Notes under the pieces: model-generated | Seen by the model: the letters and a program-made list of their open reading frames with translations, nothing else | The model's database searches: none | What the model was told of the DNA's origin: nothing | In this document: positions 15,195 through 22,127 of the stretch, in pieces | Position numbering within the stretch: position 1 is the first letter of the stretch | Layout: each line of letters starts with the position of its first letter | Program-made: the position numbers and the translations under genes | Virus record (IMG/VR): IMGVR_UViG_3300032087_002115 | Location: 1-28,400 of that record | Strand: one strand, 5' to 3' | From: a virus | Length of the DNA: 28,400 nucleotides

Positions 15195-15236
15195 GGACGC
15201 TTACGGCCTTCTAGAGGACGCTTAGAGGACGCTTAG
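15195..15236 (+). repeat. Left arm of 42-bp inverted repeat, three iterons
   Basis: Three GGACGCTTA copies start at 15195, 15216 and 15227 (spacings 21 and 11). The arm matches 15430-15471 in reverse complement at 34 of 42 positions. The eight differences are all in the spacer between the first two copies. Confidence 0.85.
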
Positions 15237-15270
15237 CCAAAAAAAAAAACCCTTATATTTCAATGGTTGG

Positions 15271-15297
15271 GGACGCTTAGGACGCTTAGGACGCTTC
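15271..15297 (+). repeat. Triple tandem 9-mer iteron
   Basis: GGACGCTTA, GGACGCTTA and GGACGCTTC lie head to tail without spacing. They are just right of the A-tract and AT-rich segment (15239-15264). Confidence 0.85.
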
Positions 15298-15325
15298 TTT
15301 CTGGGTTAACACCCCTCATGGCTCT

Positions 15326-15350
15326 GTAAAGGCGTATGTGCCACCTTTAC
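15326..15350. repeat. Inverted repeat with 7-bp arms
   Basis: GTAAAGG (15326-15332) and CCTTTAC (15344-15350) are separated by 11 bases inside the origin candidate. Such a structure could be a protein site or a primer hairpin. Confidence 0.5.
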
Positions 15351-15351
15351 A

Positions 15352-15365
15352 ACCCGTATACGGGT
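15352..15365. repeat. Perfect 14-bp palindrome
   Basis: ACCCGTATACGGGT is its own reverse complement. It lies near the centre of the region between the two iteron arms, a likely dimer binding site. Confidence 0.6.
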
Positions 15366-15429
15366 ATTAACTTGAAAATAAGTGTCCCATGCGTCCTCTT
15401 CCAATGAAATCAAACACTTAAAGTGTCCC

Positions 15430-15471
15430 CTAAGCGTCCTCTAAGCGTCCTCTAGGCCACGCTAAGCGTCC
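15430..15471 (-). repeat. Right arm of 42-bp inverted repeat, three iterons
   Basis: On the minus strand, GGACGCTTA copies start at 15471, 15450 and 15439, with spacings 21 and 11 that mirror the left arm. The outermost copy forms the last codons and stop of the DUF3310 gene. Confidence 0.85.
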
Positions 15472-15689
15472 CCAAGGCTTTTTCGACGTGCAATGAGCCG
15501 ATTTAGGTACCATTGCGCCTTCTCAAGATCTTGCAATCCGTTTTTCTTCTTCCAACGCCAAACATACTTCAGCACGTTTGCGGTGCAGACAGCCTCGATA
15601 CCCTCAAGACCAGCCGTTGCGGCCTCGATCGCATCTATACATTCAACGGACCCCTGATAGTGTTCTGGCTCGTTCACAAGATCGCTCAT
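15462..15689 (-). CDS. DUF3310 family protein
   Basis: The 75-residue protein shows the family pattern NEPEHYQGSVECIDAIEA, then NVLKYVWRWKKKNGLQDLEK and AQWYLNRLI. Members are common small early phage proteins, sometimes labelled nucleotide-kinase-like, but their function is not established. GAGGGAG lies eight bases before the ATG, and the start overlaps the primase-helicase stop (ATGA), so the two are coupled. The stop codon lies within the outermost iteron of the origin candidate. Confidence 0.85.
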   Translation of the reverse strand: MSDLVNEPEHYQGSVECIDAIEAATAGLEGIEAVCTANVLKYVWRWKKKNGLQDLEKAQWYLNRLIARRKSLGDA

Positions 15690-18169
15690 GCGGTCGCTCC
15701 CTCGTCATCGTCAAAGTCTACCCGAACGCCGAAGAAATCCGCAGCTGCTTCTTGCCTAATTGCGTTGATGACCTCGCCGTCGCCATCACCTACTAACAGT
15801 TCTAGGCCACGGAAGACCCGTTTTGATCGTGACGCTTTATCTTTGTTTATTTCAAAGCCTTTGAGTTTCATCTGACTAGAGAACTTGCGCTGTGACCAGT
15901 CCTTACCTTTAGCTTCATTATTCTCTCTGGCCCATTCCCGAAAATCATTGAATGCTTCCGTTGTTCCGACTTCTGTTTCCTCATGCGCCATGCAACGCTC
16001 TTCGATCCATCGACCAAGCGCGTCTTCGCCTTCCAGATATTCTTGCGTTGCTTTCACAACAATTTCTGGCGCGTTCAATCCATCGACAAGCCATTCCTTT
16101 GCGCCCTCAATAATCCAGGCTAGGATTGCGGGGTATTCTTCTTTCAACTTGTCGGGCAAGTCTACATCTTTTCTTTTTGGTTTTGTCTCGAACGGTATCA
16201 AATGCATACGCCGGCGCATGGCATCGTCGACGTTAGTAATCTCTGGCCGTGTGTTACCCGCAATAACCAACGTGAACTGCGGGTCGAACTCGAACAAATC
16301 CTGACGCATAAATCGTGCACTAATCTTGTCACCGCCTGTCAAGGACTTGACCTTTGCTTCATCCCATTTTCTTGACGGGTCGATCTCTTGCGCGTGAACC
16401 AGCCGAGCGCCCATCAACGCCGCTAGTTCTGTCGGGTGTCTCTGATTGTTCGATGCTAAGAATACGTCCGCACTAGCCACAGCACTATAGTCACCAAGGA
16501 TAGCACCTATAGCATTGAGGAAGGTTCCTTTCCCATTACCGCCTGAGCCATGTGCAAAAGCCAAGACGTGTTCCTTTGTACTACCTGTTGCGGCATAGCC
16601 TGCGAGCCGTTGCAGATAAGACTTCAACTCCTGATCGTTGTCACACGCCTCATTCAAGAACGCATTCCACTGCGGCGCAGGCATATCGAAATCGACTTCC
16701 ACCGCTGTGACTTTCGTACATAGCTTCGACCGATCATGCGGCAACATTTCACCTGTGCGGAGATCGACGATCCCGTTCTTTGTATTGAGTAAATACATAT
16801 CACTATCTAACTGCTCGACCGTGACTTGCATGGCGGGATCTGTCTCTGCGATCTGTGCGACGTTTCGCATCACAGGCCAAGAAGCGCACCGCGCCGCTAC
16901 TCTTTCCGCTTTCGATGGCTGTTCAATCTTTACTAACGCTTCCGCAGAGGCTTTCGAACAGACCGTGCGCGTGTAGGCCATATGTCTTTTGGCGGTATCC
17001 CTCGCCCACTTCACACCGTCCCATGCGATCCAGCCCATGCCACCAGCAACGTATCGAATATCCGAAACGTGCAAACGTGCAAGCCGACTTGCTAAAGCAC
17101 TGTCCGAATACTCGACAGGCGTTTCGGTATCACTAGCTAACAAGTCCGAGAAATCTATGTCATCTGGATGGACTGTCTCAAACTCTGTGACCTCGACCTT
17201 CCAGCCGAACTCTCTAGCCTTCCCTTCAATCCATTCCCAACCCAACTCATAGGGCGGGTGCATCCGACCGAAATCGGCTTCGATTGTCTCGACAGTATTG
17301 ACGCCATCTTCCCAGCGCATCGCCCAGTCCGTAAACAACGCCAAGGCATCACTCTGATTGTCCGCACCAGCTGCGGCCTTAATTGCGTAACCCATACGGA
17401 TATAGTCGTCCCGATCTGGGAAATGCTCAGATGTATTAGGGACGACGTGTAACGCCGCTGTGAGCTTCTCGATACTCGGTGCTACTAGACTTGCCTGATC
17501 GACACTTTGTCTCTCTGTGGCTCTCTCAGCGGTCGTGTCGGCATGAATGATCTCACACCCTGTCATTTCTAGCGTATCGACAAGGTCTGCAAAGAATTGT
17601 TCAACCCGCTCCCGTGTCACTTTCCGCAGACAGCGCGGACCTCGTACCGAGATATCTTGATCGAGCGTGTACGGTTCTCTTGTGACAGGATGCACTCCAT
17701 TGATAACATATTGCTGTCCGTCACCTAATAACTCTACGAGTTGCTCAACGCCTTTGCCATCCTTGAACCGCAAACGCATCCGACCTATTGGCTCGTCCGT
17801 CCGATACATTAACAAACGCTTGGGGAAACGACCGACGCGAAGCGGAGCTTTCCCTAATCTCTTAACAGCCATGTCTCCGATGATCCGCGCCAGACTTTCA
17901 TTGACGACATCAATATCTAACGCAGGATACTTGCCAGCCTTCAACCCGATGTTGGCTCTCGACCGATCCCAACGCTCGATGTCATTGGCGGTCGGGACGT
18001 AATCTTGCCAAGCATAACCGCCCCATGTGCCTTGCGCGTTCTGTCTCCCTGGCGCTTTACCTGCTTGGTCCGCAGCTATCTTTGACATCTCTGACAAAGG
18101 TGCGGCTGGCGGTATAACACTGACTAGATCTTTAAAGCCTGCGTCGAATAATTTTTTAAAAGTTAGCAT
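15686..18169 (-). CDS. Primase-polymerase / SF3 helicase fusion
   Basis: The 827-residue replication protein combines a primase and a DNA helicase. The N-terminal part (about 1-200) is a bifunctional primase/polymerase domain with catalytic LDIDV (D85, D87). Residues about 235-320 resemble a primase C-terminal helical domain. Residues about 430-535 match the D5 N-terminal domain. The SF3 ATPase follows, with Walker A GSGGNGKGT at 541-549, Walker B around AQEIDPS (593-599) and sensor FTLVIAGNTRPE (632-643). The ATG at 18169 has GAGGGG before it; a TTG start at 18235 lacks support. It probably acts at the iteron region just downstream of its operon. Confidence 0.92.
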   Translation of the reverse strand: MLTFKKLFDAGFKDLVSVIPPAAPLSEMSKIAADQAGKAPGRQNAQGTWGGYAWQDYVPTANDIERWDRSRANIGLKAGKYPALDIDVVNESLARIIGDMAVKRLGKAPLRVGRFPKRLLMYRTDEPIGRMRLRFKDGKGVEQLVELLGDGQQYVINGVHPVTREPYTLDQDISVRGPRCLRKVTRERVEQFFADLVDTLEMTGCEIIHADTTAERATERQSVDQASLVAPSIEKLTAALHVVPNTSEHFPDRDDYIRMGYAIKAAAGADNQSDALALFTDWAMRWEDGVNTVETIEADFGRMHPPYELGWEWIEGKAREFGWKVEVTEFETVHPDDIDFSDLLASDTETPVEYSDSALASRLARLHVSDIRYVAGGMGWIAWDGVKWARDTAKRHMAYTRTVCSKASAEALVKIEQPSKAERVAARCASWPVMRNVAQIAETDPAMQVTVEQLDSDMYLLNTKNGIVDLRTGEMLPHDRSKLCTKVTAVEVDFDMPAPQWNAFLNEACDNDQELKSYLQRLAGYAATGSTKEHVLAFAHGSGGNGKGTFLNAIGAILGDYSAVASADVFLASNNQRHPTELAALMGARLVHAQEIDPSRKWDEAKVKSLTGGDKISARFMRQDLFEFDPQFTLVIAGNTRPEITNVDDAMRRRMHLIPFETKPKRKDVDLPDKLKEEYPAILAWIIEGAKEWLVDGLNAPEIVVKATQEYLEGEDALGRWIEERCMAHEETEVGTTEAFNDFREWARENNEAKGKDWSQRKFSSQMKLKGFEINKDKASRSKRVFRGLELLVGDGDGEVINAIRQEAAADFFGVRVDFDDDEGATA

Positions 18170-18292
18170 AAACCCCTCGTTTTTTCTGGAATGCTCTTTA
18201 TGCTGACATAGAATGGGTATGCAAGGCAACAGCAAAAATTTTATTGACCGATAGAATCACTTGTGCAAAAGTTTCCACAAAGGAGAAGCGCA
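18170..18292. promoter_or_regulatory. Divergent promoter region
   Basis: This 123-base gap lies between the minus-strand primase operon and the plus-strand methyltransferase/polymerase operon, so it must serve both. AT-rich tracts and a TTGACC are present, but I cannot pick a convincing -35/-10 pair on either strand. Confidence 0.4.
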
Positions 18293-19165
18293 TTGTTAAA
18301 TACGTTGGATTTATTTGCGGGCATTGGCGGGTTTGCTTTTGGCCTTGAACGCACGGGTGGCTTTAAGACAGCCGCTTTTTGCGAAATCGATGAAAAAGCC
18401 CAAATGGTTTTGAAAAAGCATTGGCCGAATATACCTGTGTTTGGCGACGTAACAACTTTGACAAAGGAGAAATTAGATGAGCAAGGAATTACAATCGACA
18501 TCATTACAGGGGGATTCCCTTGCCAAGACATTAGCTTCGCAGGACGCGGCGCGGGACTTGAAGGAAAACGTAGCGGCCTCTGGTTCGAGTTCGCAAGGCT
18601 CATCGAAGAAATCCAGCCGAAGTACGCGATCATCGAAAACGTCTCAGCCCTTCGGTTTAGAGGATTGGATCAAGTTCTCTGGTCGCTCGCTGAGATCGGG
18701 TACGATGCGGAGTGGCATTGTATACCCGCAAAAGCCATTGGTGCGCCTCACCAGAGGGACCGCATCTGGATCATCGCGTACCCGCAAGGGCGAAAACTGG
18801 ACAACACCGAGTGCGTCGGATGCTACGAGAAGCGGGACGATCACGAAGAATATGACGGGGATAAGTTTAGCCCAACAAGTCAACACTCCTCATCTATGGC
18901 CGACACCAGCAGCTCACGAGGGTCGTCTTGGCTATCAACGGAGAGACACGGGCAAGAAGGGGACTCAAAAATCACTTACCACCTTGGTTATAGACTCTCT
19001 AGGTGGGAGGGAGGCCACATCTGGTCAACTGAACCCGACGTGGGTAGAGTGGCTAATGGGGTTCCCCGTCGGGTGGACAGACTTAAACAATTAGGTAACG
19101 CTGTCGTTCCGCAAATTCCTCAACTTATCGGAGAGGCAATTCTTGAGGTTGAACGTAATTTATGA
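18293..19165 (+). CDS. dcm: C5-cytosine DNA methyltransferase
   Basis: The 290-residue enzyme transfers a methyl group from S-adenosylmethionine to cytosine C5. Motif I is DLFAGIGGF (6-14), motif IV GGFPCQDIS (73-81, catalytic C77), motif VI ENV (115-117), motif VIII QRDRIWI (154-160) and motif X LGNAVVPQ (267-274). The short stretch between VIII and IX is the target recognition region. A TTG start at 18293 has AAAGGAG seven bases upstream; a GTG at 18263 does not. It would protect phage DNA from host restriction. It overlaps the polymerase start by ATGA and contains a second gene in another frame. Confidence 0.92.
   Translation: MLNTLDLFAGIGGFAFGLERTGGFKTAAFCEIDEKAQMVLKKHWPNIPVFGDVTTLTKEKLDEQGITIDIITGGFPCQDISFAGRGAGLEGKRSGLWFEFARLIEEIQPKYAIIENVSALRFRGLDQVLWSLAEIGYDAEWHCIPAKAIGAPHQRDRIWIIAYPQGRKLDNTECVGCYEKRDDHEEYDGDKFSPTSQHSSSMADTSSSRGSSWLSTERHGQEGDSKITYHLGYRLSRWEGGHIWSTEPDVGRVANGVPRRVDRLKQLGNAVVPQIPQLIGEAILEVERNL
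18477..19094 (+). CDS. Gene embedded in the methyltransferase in another frame
   Basis: This 205-residue frame lies wholly inside the methyltransferase gene, shifted by one base. It begins with ATG seven bases after a perfect AAAGGAG. Its sequence is not random: MSKELQSTSLQGDSLAKTL at the start, then SGTMRSGIVYPQKPL, repeated TP segments (NWTTPSASDATRSG and LWPTPAAHEGRLGY), and a C-terminal LNPTWVEWLMGFPVGWTDL. I recognise this pattern from phage proteins annotated beside C5-methyltransferases, function unknown. Its conserved end is the other-frame reading of the methyltransferase segment just before motif X. It may assist or regulate the methyltransferase. Translation is not proven. Confidence 0.6.
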   Translation: MSKELQSTSLQGDSLAKTLASQDAARDLKENVAASGSSSQGSSKKSSRSTRSSKTSQPFGLEDWIKFSGRSLRSGTMRSGIVYPQKPLVRLTRGTASGSSRTRKGENWTTPSASDATRSGTITKNMTGISLAQQVNTPHLWPTPAAHEGRLGYQRRDTGKKGTQKSLTTLVIDSLGGREATSGQLNPTWVEWLMGFPVGWTDLNN

Positions 19166-21072
19166 TTGTATCTATAGACTTTGAGACACGCAGCGCTGTC
19201 GATCTGAGAAAGACAGGTGTCTACGTCTACGCTGATGATGAAAGCACCGACATATGGTGCATGGCTTTTGCTTTCGATGATGACGAGCCAAAGCTCTGGA
19301 CCCCTAGTATGCCTATCAACATGGCCTTGTGGGAGCATATCAAAGCCAACGGCCCGCTCCGCGCATGGAACGCAAACTTCGAGCGCGTAATCTGGAACAA
19401 GATCATGGCCAAGCGGTATGGCTGGCCTCATACAAAGTTTACACAATGGCATTGCACGATGGCACAAGCTAGCCAGATGGGCTTGCCTCGTGCGCTTGGA
19501 CAAGCCGCCGCTGTTCTCGGTGTGGACGAACAGAAAGACAAGTCTGGACAAGGATTGATGTTGCGAATGGCACGGCCTCGCCGCGTTGCAAAAAATGGCA
19601 CGATTACATGGTGGAACACGCCTGACAAAATGGAAGCCTTGTTCGACTACTGCTTACAAGATGTACGAACCGAGATCGCAGTGGCTAATCGTCTTGTGCC
19701 TATGGATAGACAAGAGCGCGACATCTTTCTACTCGATCAACGCATCAACGACCGAGGCGTGAGGCTCGACCGCGATCTATTGCAGCGTGTGCGAACGCTT
19801 GCCGACACGAGTAAAAAACAGATCGACTCAGAAATTGCACGGTTTACCCGTGGCGCTGTGACAGGCGCGACAAAGGGTGTCGATCTAGTCAAGTGGTTGA
19901 ACGCCTATGGCATTAATGCCAAGAGTGTAGACAAGCCTAGCGTGGCGCGGATGCTTACTCTCCCAGACCTACACCCTGTCATTCGTAACGTGCTACAACT
20001 ACGGCAAGATGGCGCGAAATCTAGCACTGCCAAATTAGATAGTATGGAGAACGCCGCTGGAAAAGACGACCGTATGCGCGGCCTTCTTGTATATCACGGC
20101 GCTGCCACGGGGAGATGGTCTGGCAAGCTCGTGCAGCCGCAAAACTTCCCACGCCCCAGCCGTTCACAAGACGAACTCAACACTATCATCGACGAACTGC
20201 AACACGACAAAGACGTAAGCCACCACGGCGCTGGTACGCTGATTGCCTCTGACTTGCTGCGCTCACTGTTAATAGCCAAACCAGGACACCGCTTGCTCTT
20301 TGCGGACTACGCAGCCATCGAAGCGCGGGTACTAGCGTGGCTTGCAGGCGAAACAAAACTGGTCAAGACTTTTGCGGCTGGCGGTGACGTGTACAAAGCT
20401 ATGGCTAAAGACATCTACAACAAACCTGTCGATGAGATTACAAGCGCAGAACGCCAAGTTGGTAAGATGGCGATCTTGGGTTGCGGCTATGGCATGGGCG
20501 GCAAACGCTTTGCAGAGCAATGCAAGACTATGGGTATCGAAGTTGACGTAACGGAAGCTAAACGGATTGTCCGCGTCTACCGAGAAAGTAACAGCGCGAT
20601 CTCTGATTACTGGAACTTCTTAGAACAAGACTTCTTGGAGAACTGTCGCGAAGTGATCTCGCAAAAGGGGTCGTTCGCGAGACTGCCTCTGTGTTCGGGC
20701 CGCAGCCTGACGTATCACAACCCTCGTATCGTAGAACGTGAGACGCCGTGGGGCGAGATGCGAGAGACGGTACAGGTAGACACGCTGAACAGCGTTACCC
20801 GCCAGTGGACCTCACAAGTTATCTGGGGCGGTCTATTAACCGAGAACATAGTGCAAGCAACAGCCAGAGATCTGATGGCAACTGCCATGATGCGTCTGGA
20901 GATGTCGAAGTTTCCTGTTATAATGTCAGTACATGACGAGATCATCTGCGAAGTACCAGACGAAGGTGGCAGTCTCGCAGAGATGATCGAGATTATGGTG
21001 TCACCGCCGACATGGGCGCAAGGGTGCCCCATCGCAGCGGAAGGAAAAGAAAGCCTACGCTATGAAAAGTAA
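19162..21072 (+). CDS. DNA polymerase, family A with N-terminal exonuclease-like domain
   Basis: The 636-residue replicative polymerase has an N-terminal 3'-5' exonuclease-like domain (D6 and E8 in IDFETRS, NANFER at 70-75, D167 in YCLQDVRTE). The polymerase domain has motif A ADYAAIEARVLAWLAG (381-396, D382), motif B RQVGKMAILGCGYG (431-444) and motif C SVHDEIICEVP (589-599, D592). Motif A reads DYAAIEAR where bacterial Pol I has DYSQIELR, usual for this phage group. In Exo II the usual Asp is Glu (E74). There is no 5' nuclease domain. The start overlaps the methyltransferase stop (ATGA). Confidence 0.95.
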   Translation: MIVSIDFETRSAVDLRKTGVYVYADDESTDIWCMAFAFDDDEPKLWTPSMPINMALWEHIKANGPLRAWNANFERVIWNKIMAKRYGWPHTKFTQWHCTMAQASQMGLPRALGQAAAVLGVDEQKDKSGQGLMLRMARPRRVAKNGTITWWNTPDKMEALFDYCLQDVRTEIAVANRLVPMDRQERDIFLLDQRINDRGVRLDRDLLQRVRTLADTSKKQIDSEIARFTRGAVTGATKGVDLVKWLNAYGINAKSVDKPSVARMLTLPDLHPVIRNVLQLRQDGAKSSTAKLDSMENAAGKDDRMRGLLVYHGAATGRWSGKLVQPQNFPRPSRSQDELNTIIDELQHDKDVSHHGAGTLIASDLLRSLLIAKPGHRLLFADYAAIEARVLAWLAGETKLVKTFAAGGDVYKAMAKDIYNKPVDEITSAERQVGKMAILGCGYGMGGKRFAEQCKTMGIEVDVTEAKRIVRVYRESNSAISDYWNFLEQDFLENCREVISQKGSFARLPLCSGRSLTYHNPRIVERETPWGEMRETVQVDTLNSVTRQWTSQVIWGGLLTENIVQATARDLMATAMMRLEMSKFPVIMSVHDEIICEVPDEGGSLAEMIEIMVSPPTWAQGCPIAAEGKESLRYEK

Positions 21073-21256
21073 TCCAGAACGAAACGCCGAGAGATACCGC
21101 ATAGTCGAACACGTTCGTTCGACAGCCCAACATATCTTGGCGATAGCGATGGATGATAAAGAGATGGACTTAGAACGCGCTGATATAATTTGCACCGTGC
21201 TAGAAGACGTGGCCGATAGCATTGAGGTAGGAGATCACTGGTCACATTTACATTAG
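21062..21256 (+). CDS. Small helical protein of unknown function
   Basis: The 64-residue charged protein begins MKSNPERNAERYRIVEHVRS and ends in an acidic helix (CTVLEDVADSIEVGDHW). It overlaps the polymerase end by 11 nt, with GGAAGGAAAAG upstream, so coupling is likely. No family is recognised. Confidence 0.55.
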   Translation: MKSNPERNAERYRIVEHVRSTAQHILAIAMDDKEMDLERADIICTVLEDVADSIEVGDHWSHLH

Positions 21257-21265
21257 GAGGAAAGT

Positions 21266-21403
21266 ATGAAGCCGACAATCTTAGTTGCATTTACCGTTTT
21301 AACCATTGGGTTTAGCGCATGGTTTTTGAGCCGACAGAAATTTAAATTGTTTGACGATGTAGATATAAATATTAAGAAACAAGACTTGGGAGCAGACTGG
21401 TGA
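21266..21403 (+). CDS. Tiny membrane protein, 45 residues
   Basis: The 45-residue protein begins MKPTILVAFTVLTIGFSAWF. It has one transmembrane helix (about 4-20), then a basic SRQKFK and an acidic C-terminus (LFDDVDINIKKQDLGADW). A perfect AGGAGG lies before the ATG. Topology by the positive-inside rule would put the tail in the cytoplasm. The function is unknown. Confidence 0.6.
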   Translation: MKPTILVAFTVLTIGFSAWFLSRQKFKLFDDVDINIKKQDLGADW

Positions 21404-21558
21404 TTGATAGAACAAGCCCGCCAGGATCTTGGGCTAAGATGTTAAAATTAGAACTAGGACCGTGGCGCAAGATAGACGAGAACACATACACGAATAGAGC
21501 AAAAGGATGGGACGACCATGAGCGAACAAAGACTGATAATGGCGAGACGAGCGAGTAA
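21400..21558 (+). CDS. Possible tiny protein, 52 residues
   Basis: A GTG-initiated frame overlaps the previous stop (GTGA) with GGGAG eight bases upstream. The product begins MIDRTSPPGSWAKMLKLELG and is charged and hydrophilic. It overlaps the DnaA-like gene by 41 nt. It fills a gap that would otherwise be empty in a tightly packed operon, but no family supports it. Confidence 0.4.
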   Translation: MIDRTSPPGSWAKMLKLELGPWRKIDENTYTNRAKGWDDHERTKTDNGETSE

Positions 21559-21913
21559 GTTATTCGACTTACCTTTGCGCGAAGTCTTGAGTGACGAAAG
21601 GTTAGCACGGATTATGCCTGCTCGCTTTGCAATGTATAAAGCCTTGCGTATGCGTGACGCAAAGAAGTGGAGTTATCCAAAGATAGCCAAGATCTTTCGG
21701 AAGAAAGACCACTCAACTATTATGCACGGCGTGAAACGCGCCGAGTACATCATGGAGCGCAGCCCTGAGTATACCGCTAAGGTTTTAGAGCTACGCGACA
21801 TGAGCTTACTGCCTCCTGCATTGAGCGAAGAGGAGATTGCAGAGGCGTTAGACAAACGTCGTCAAGTTTATGATCCTGAAGGCTATCTCAGAGACGCCAT
21901 TAGTGATGGATAA
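21518..21913 (+). CDS. Stand-alone DnaA domain IV-like DNA-binding protein
   Basis: The 131-residue protein carries the DNA-binding signature of DnaA domain IV. A helix at about 33-50 (MPARFAMYKALRMRDAKKW) leads to WSYPKIAKIFRKKDHSTIMH (51-70), which contains the DHST box-reading motif. The ATPase domains of DnaA are absent. Residues 80-131 form an acidic helical tail ending LRDAISDG. It may bind the phage origin, compete with host DnaA for its boxes, or act as a regulator. It lies in the replication operon. The ATG has AAAGGA about nine bases upstream. Confidence 0.8.
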   Translation: MSEQRLIMARRASKLFDLPLREVLSDERLARIMPARFAMYKALRMRDAKKWSYPKIAKIFRKKDHSTIMHGVKRAEYIMERSPEYTAKVLELRDMSLLPPALSEEEIAEALDKRRQVYDPEGYLRDAISDG

Positions 21914-22127
21914 ACGACGAGAACAAGAGATACTTAATAATAAGTATGCTGCTGCGGGATGGGGTACGGACCCTAAAGTTCCAAGCCACTTACGGCCTGT
22001 AGCTGCGGGTGAGTATTTGACAGCGAACATGGTTCCATTATTATGGATAGAAATAAGACAGATACAGCGAAACCGTGAAAAAGCAGAATTAGAAAGGAGA
22101 TATAAGGAATGGCTAGCAATCAGATAG
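21906..22127 (+). CDS. Small helical protein of unknown function
   Basis: The 73-residue protein begins MDKRREQEILNNKYAAAGWG and ends in a charged helix (RQIQRNREKAELERRYKEW). The ATG at 21906 overlaps the previous stop. A start at 21870 is possible, but neither has a clear Shine-Dalgarno, so coupling is assumed. It overlaps the DUF2800 gene by 19 nt. No family is recognised. Confidence 0.55.
   Translation: MDKRREQEILNNKYAAAGWGTDPKVPSHLRPVAAGEYLTANMVPLLWIEIRQIQRNREKAELERRYKEWLAIR

Larger units (their letters stand above)
15161..15471. other. Candidate replication origin (or packaging site)
   Basis: This convergent intergenic region is packed with repeats of GGACGCTTA: six copies in the plus orientation (15195, 15216, 15227, 15271, 15280, 15289, the last ending in C) and three in the minus orientation (ending at 15439, 15450, 15471). 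Variants GGACACTT and GGACGCAT lie near 15380-15428. The outer groups form a 42-bp inverted repeat. Between them are an 11-base A-tract, an AT-rich stretch, a triple tandem repeat, a 7-bp inverted repeat and a 14-bp palindrome. Iterons next to AT-rich DNA beside the primase-helicase gene are typical of phage origins. A TerS-binding pac site is the main alternative. I see no DnaA-box consensus. Confidence 0.6.

Noticed and set aside
15161-15461. DnaA boxes in the origin candidate
   Set aside because: No sequence close to TTATCCACA was found in the region on either strand, despite the DnaA-like gene.
15195-15471. CRISPR-like array
   Set aside because: The repeats are 9 bases long, in both orientations, with uneven short spacing. 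This fits iterons, not CRISPR repeats and spacers.
18170-18235. N-terminal extension of the primase-helicase to a TTG at 18235
   Set aside because: The ATG at 18169 has GAGGGG at the right distance, and the extension has no domain content.
18575-18600. tRNA T-loop-like string GGTTCGAGTTC
   Set aside because: It lies inside the methyltransferase coding frame and no cloverleaf arms surround it. No tRNA gene was found in the window.
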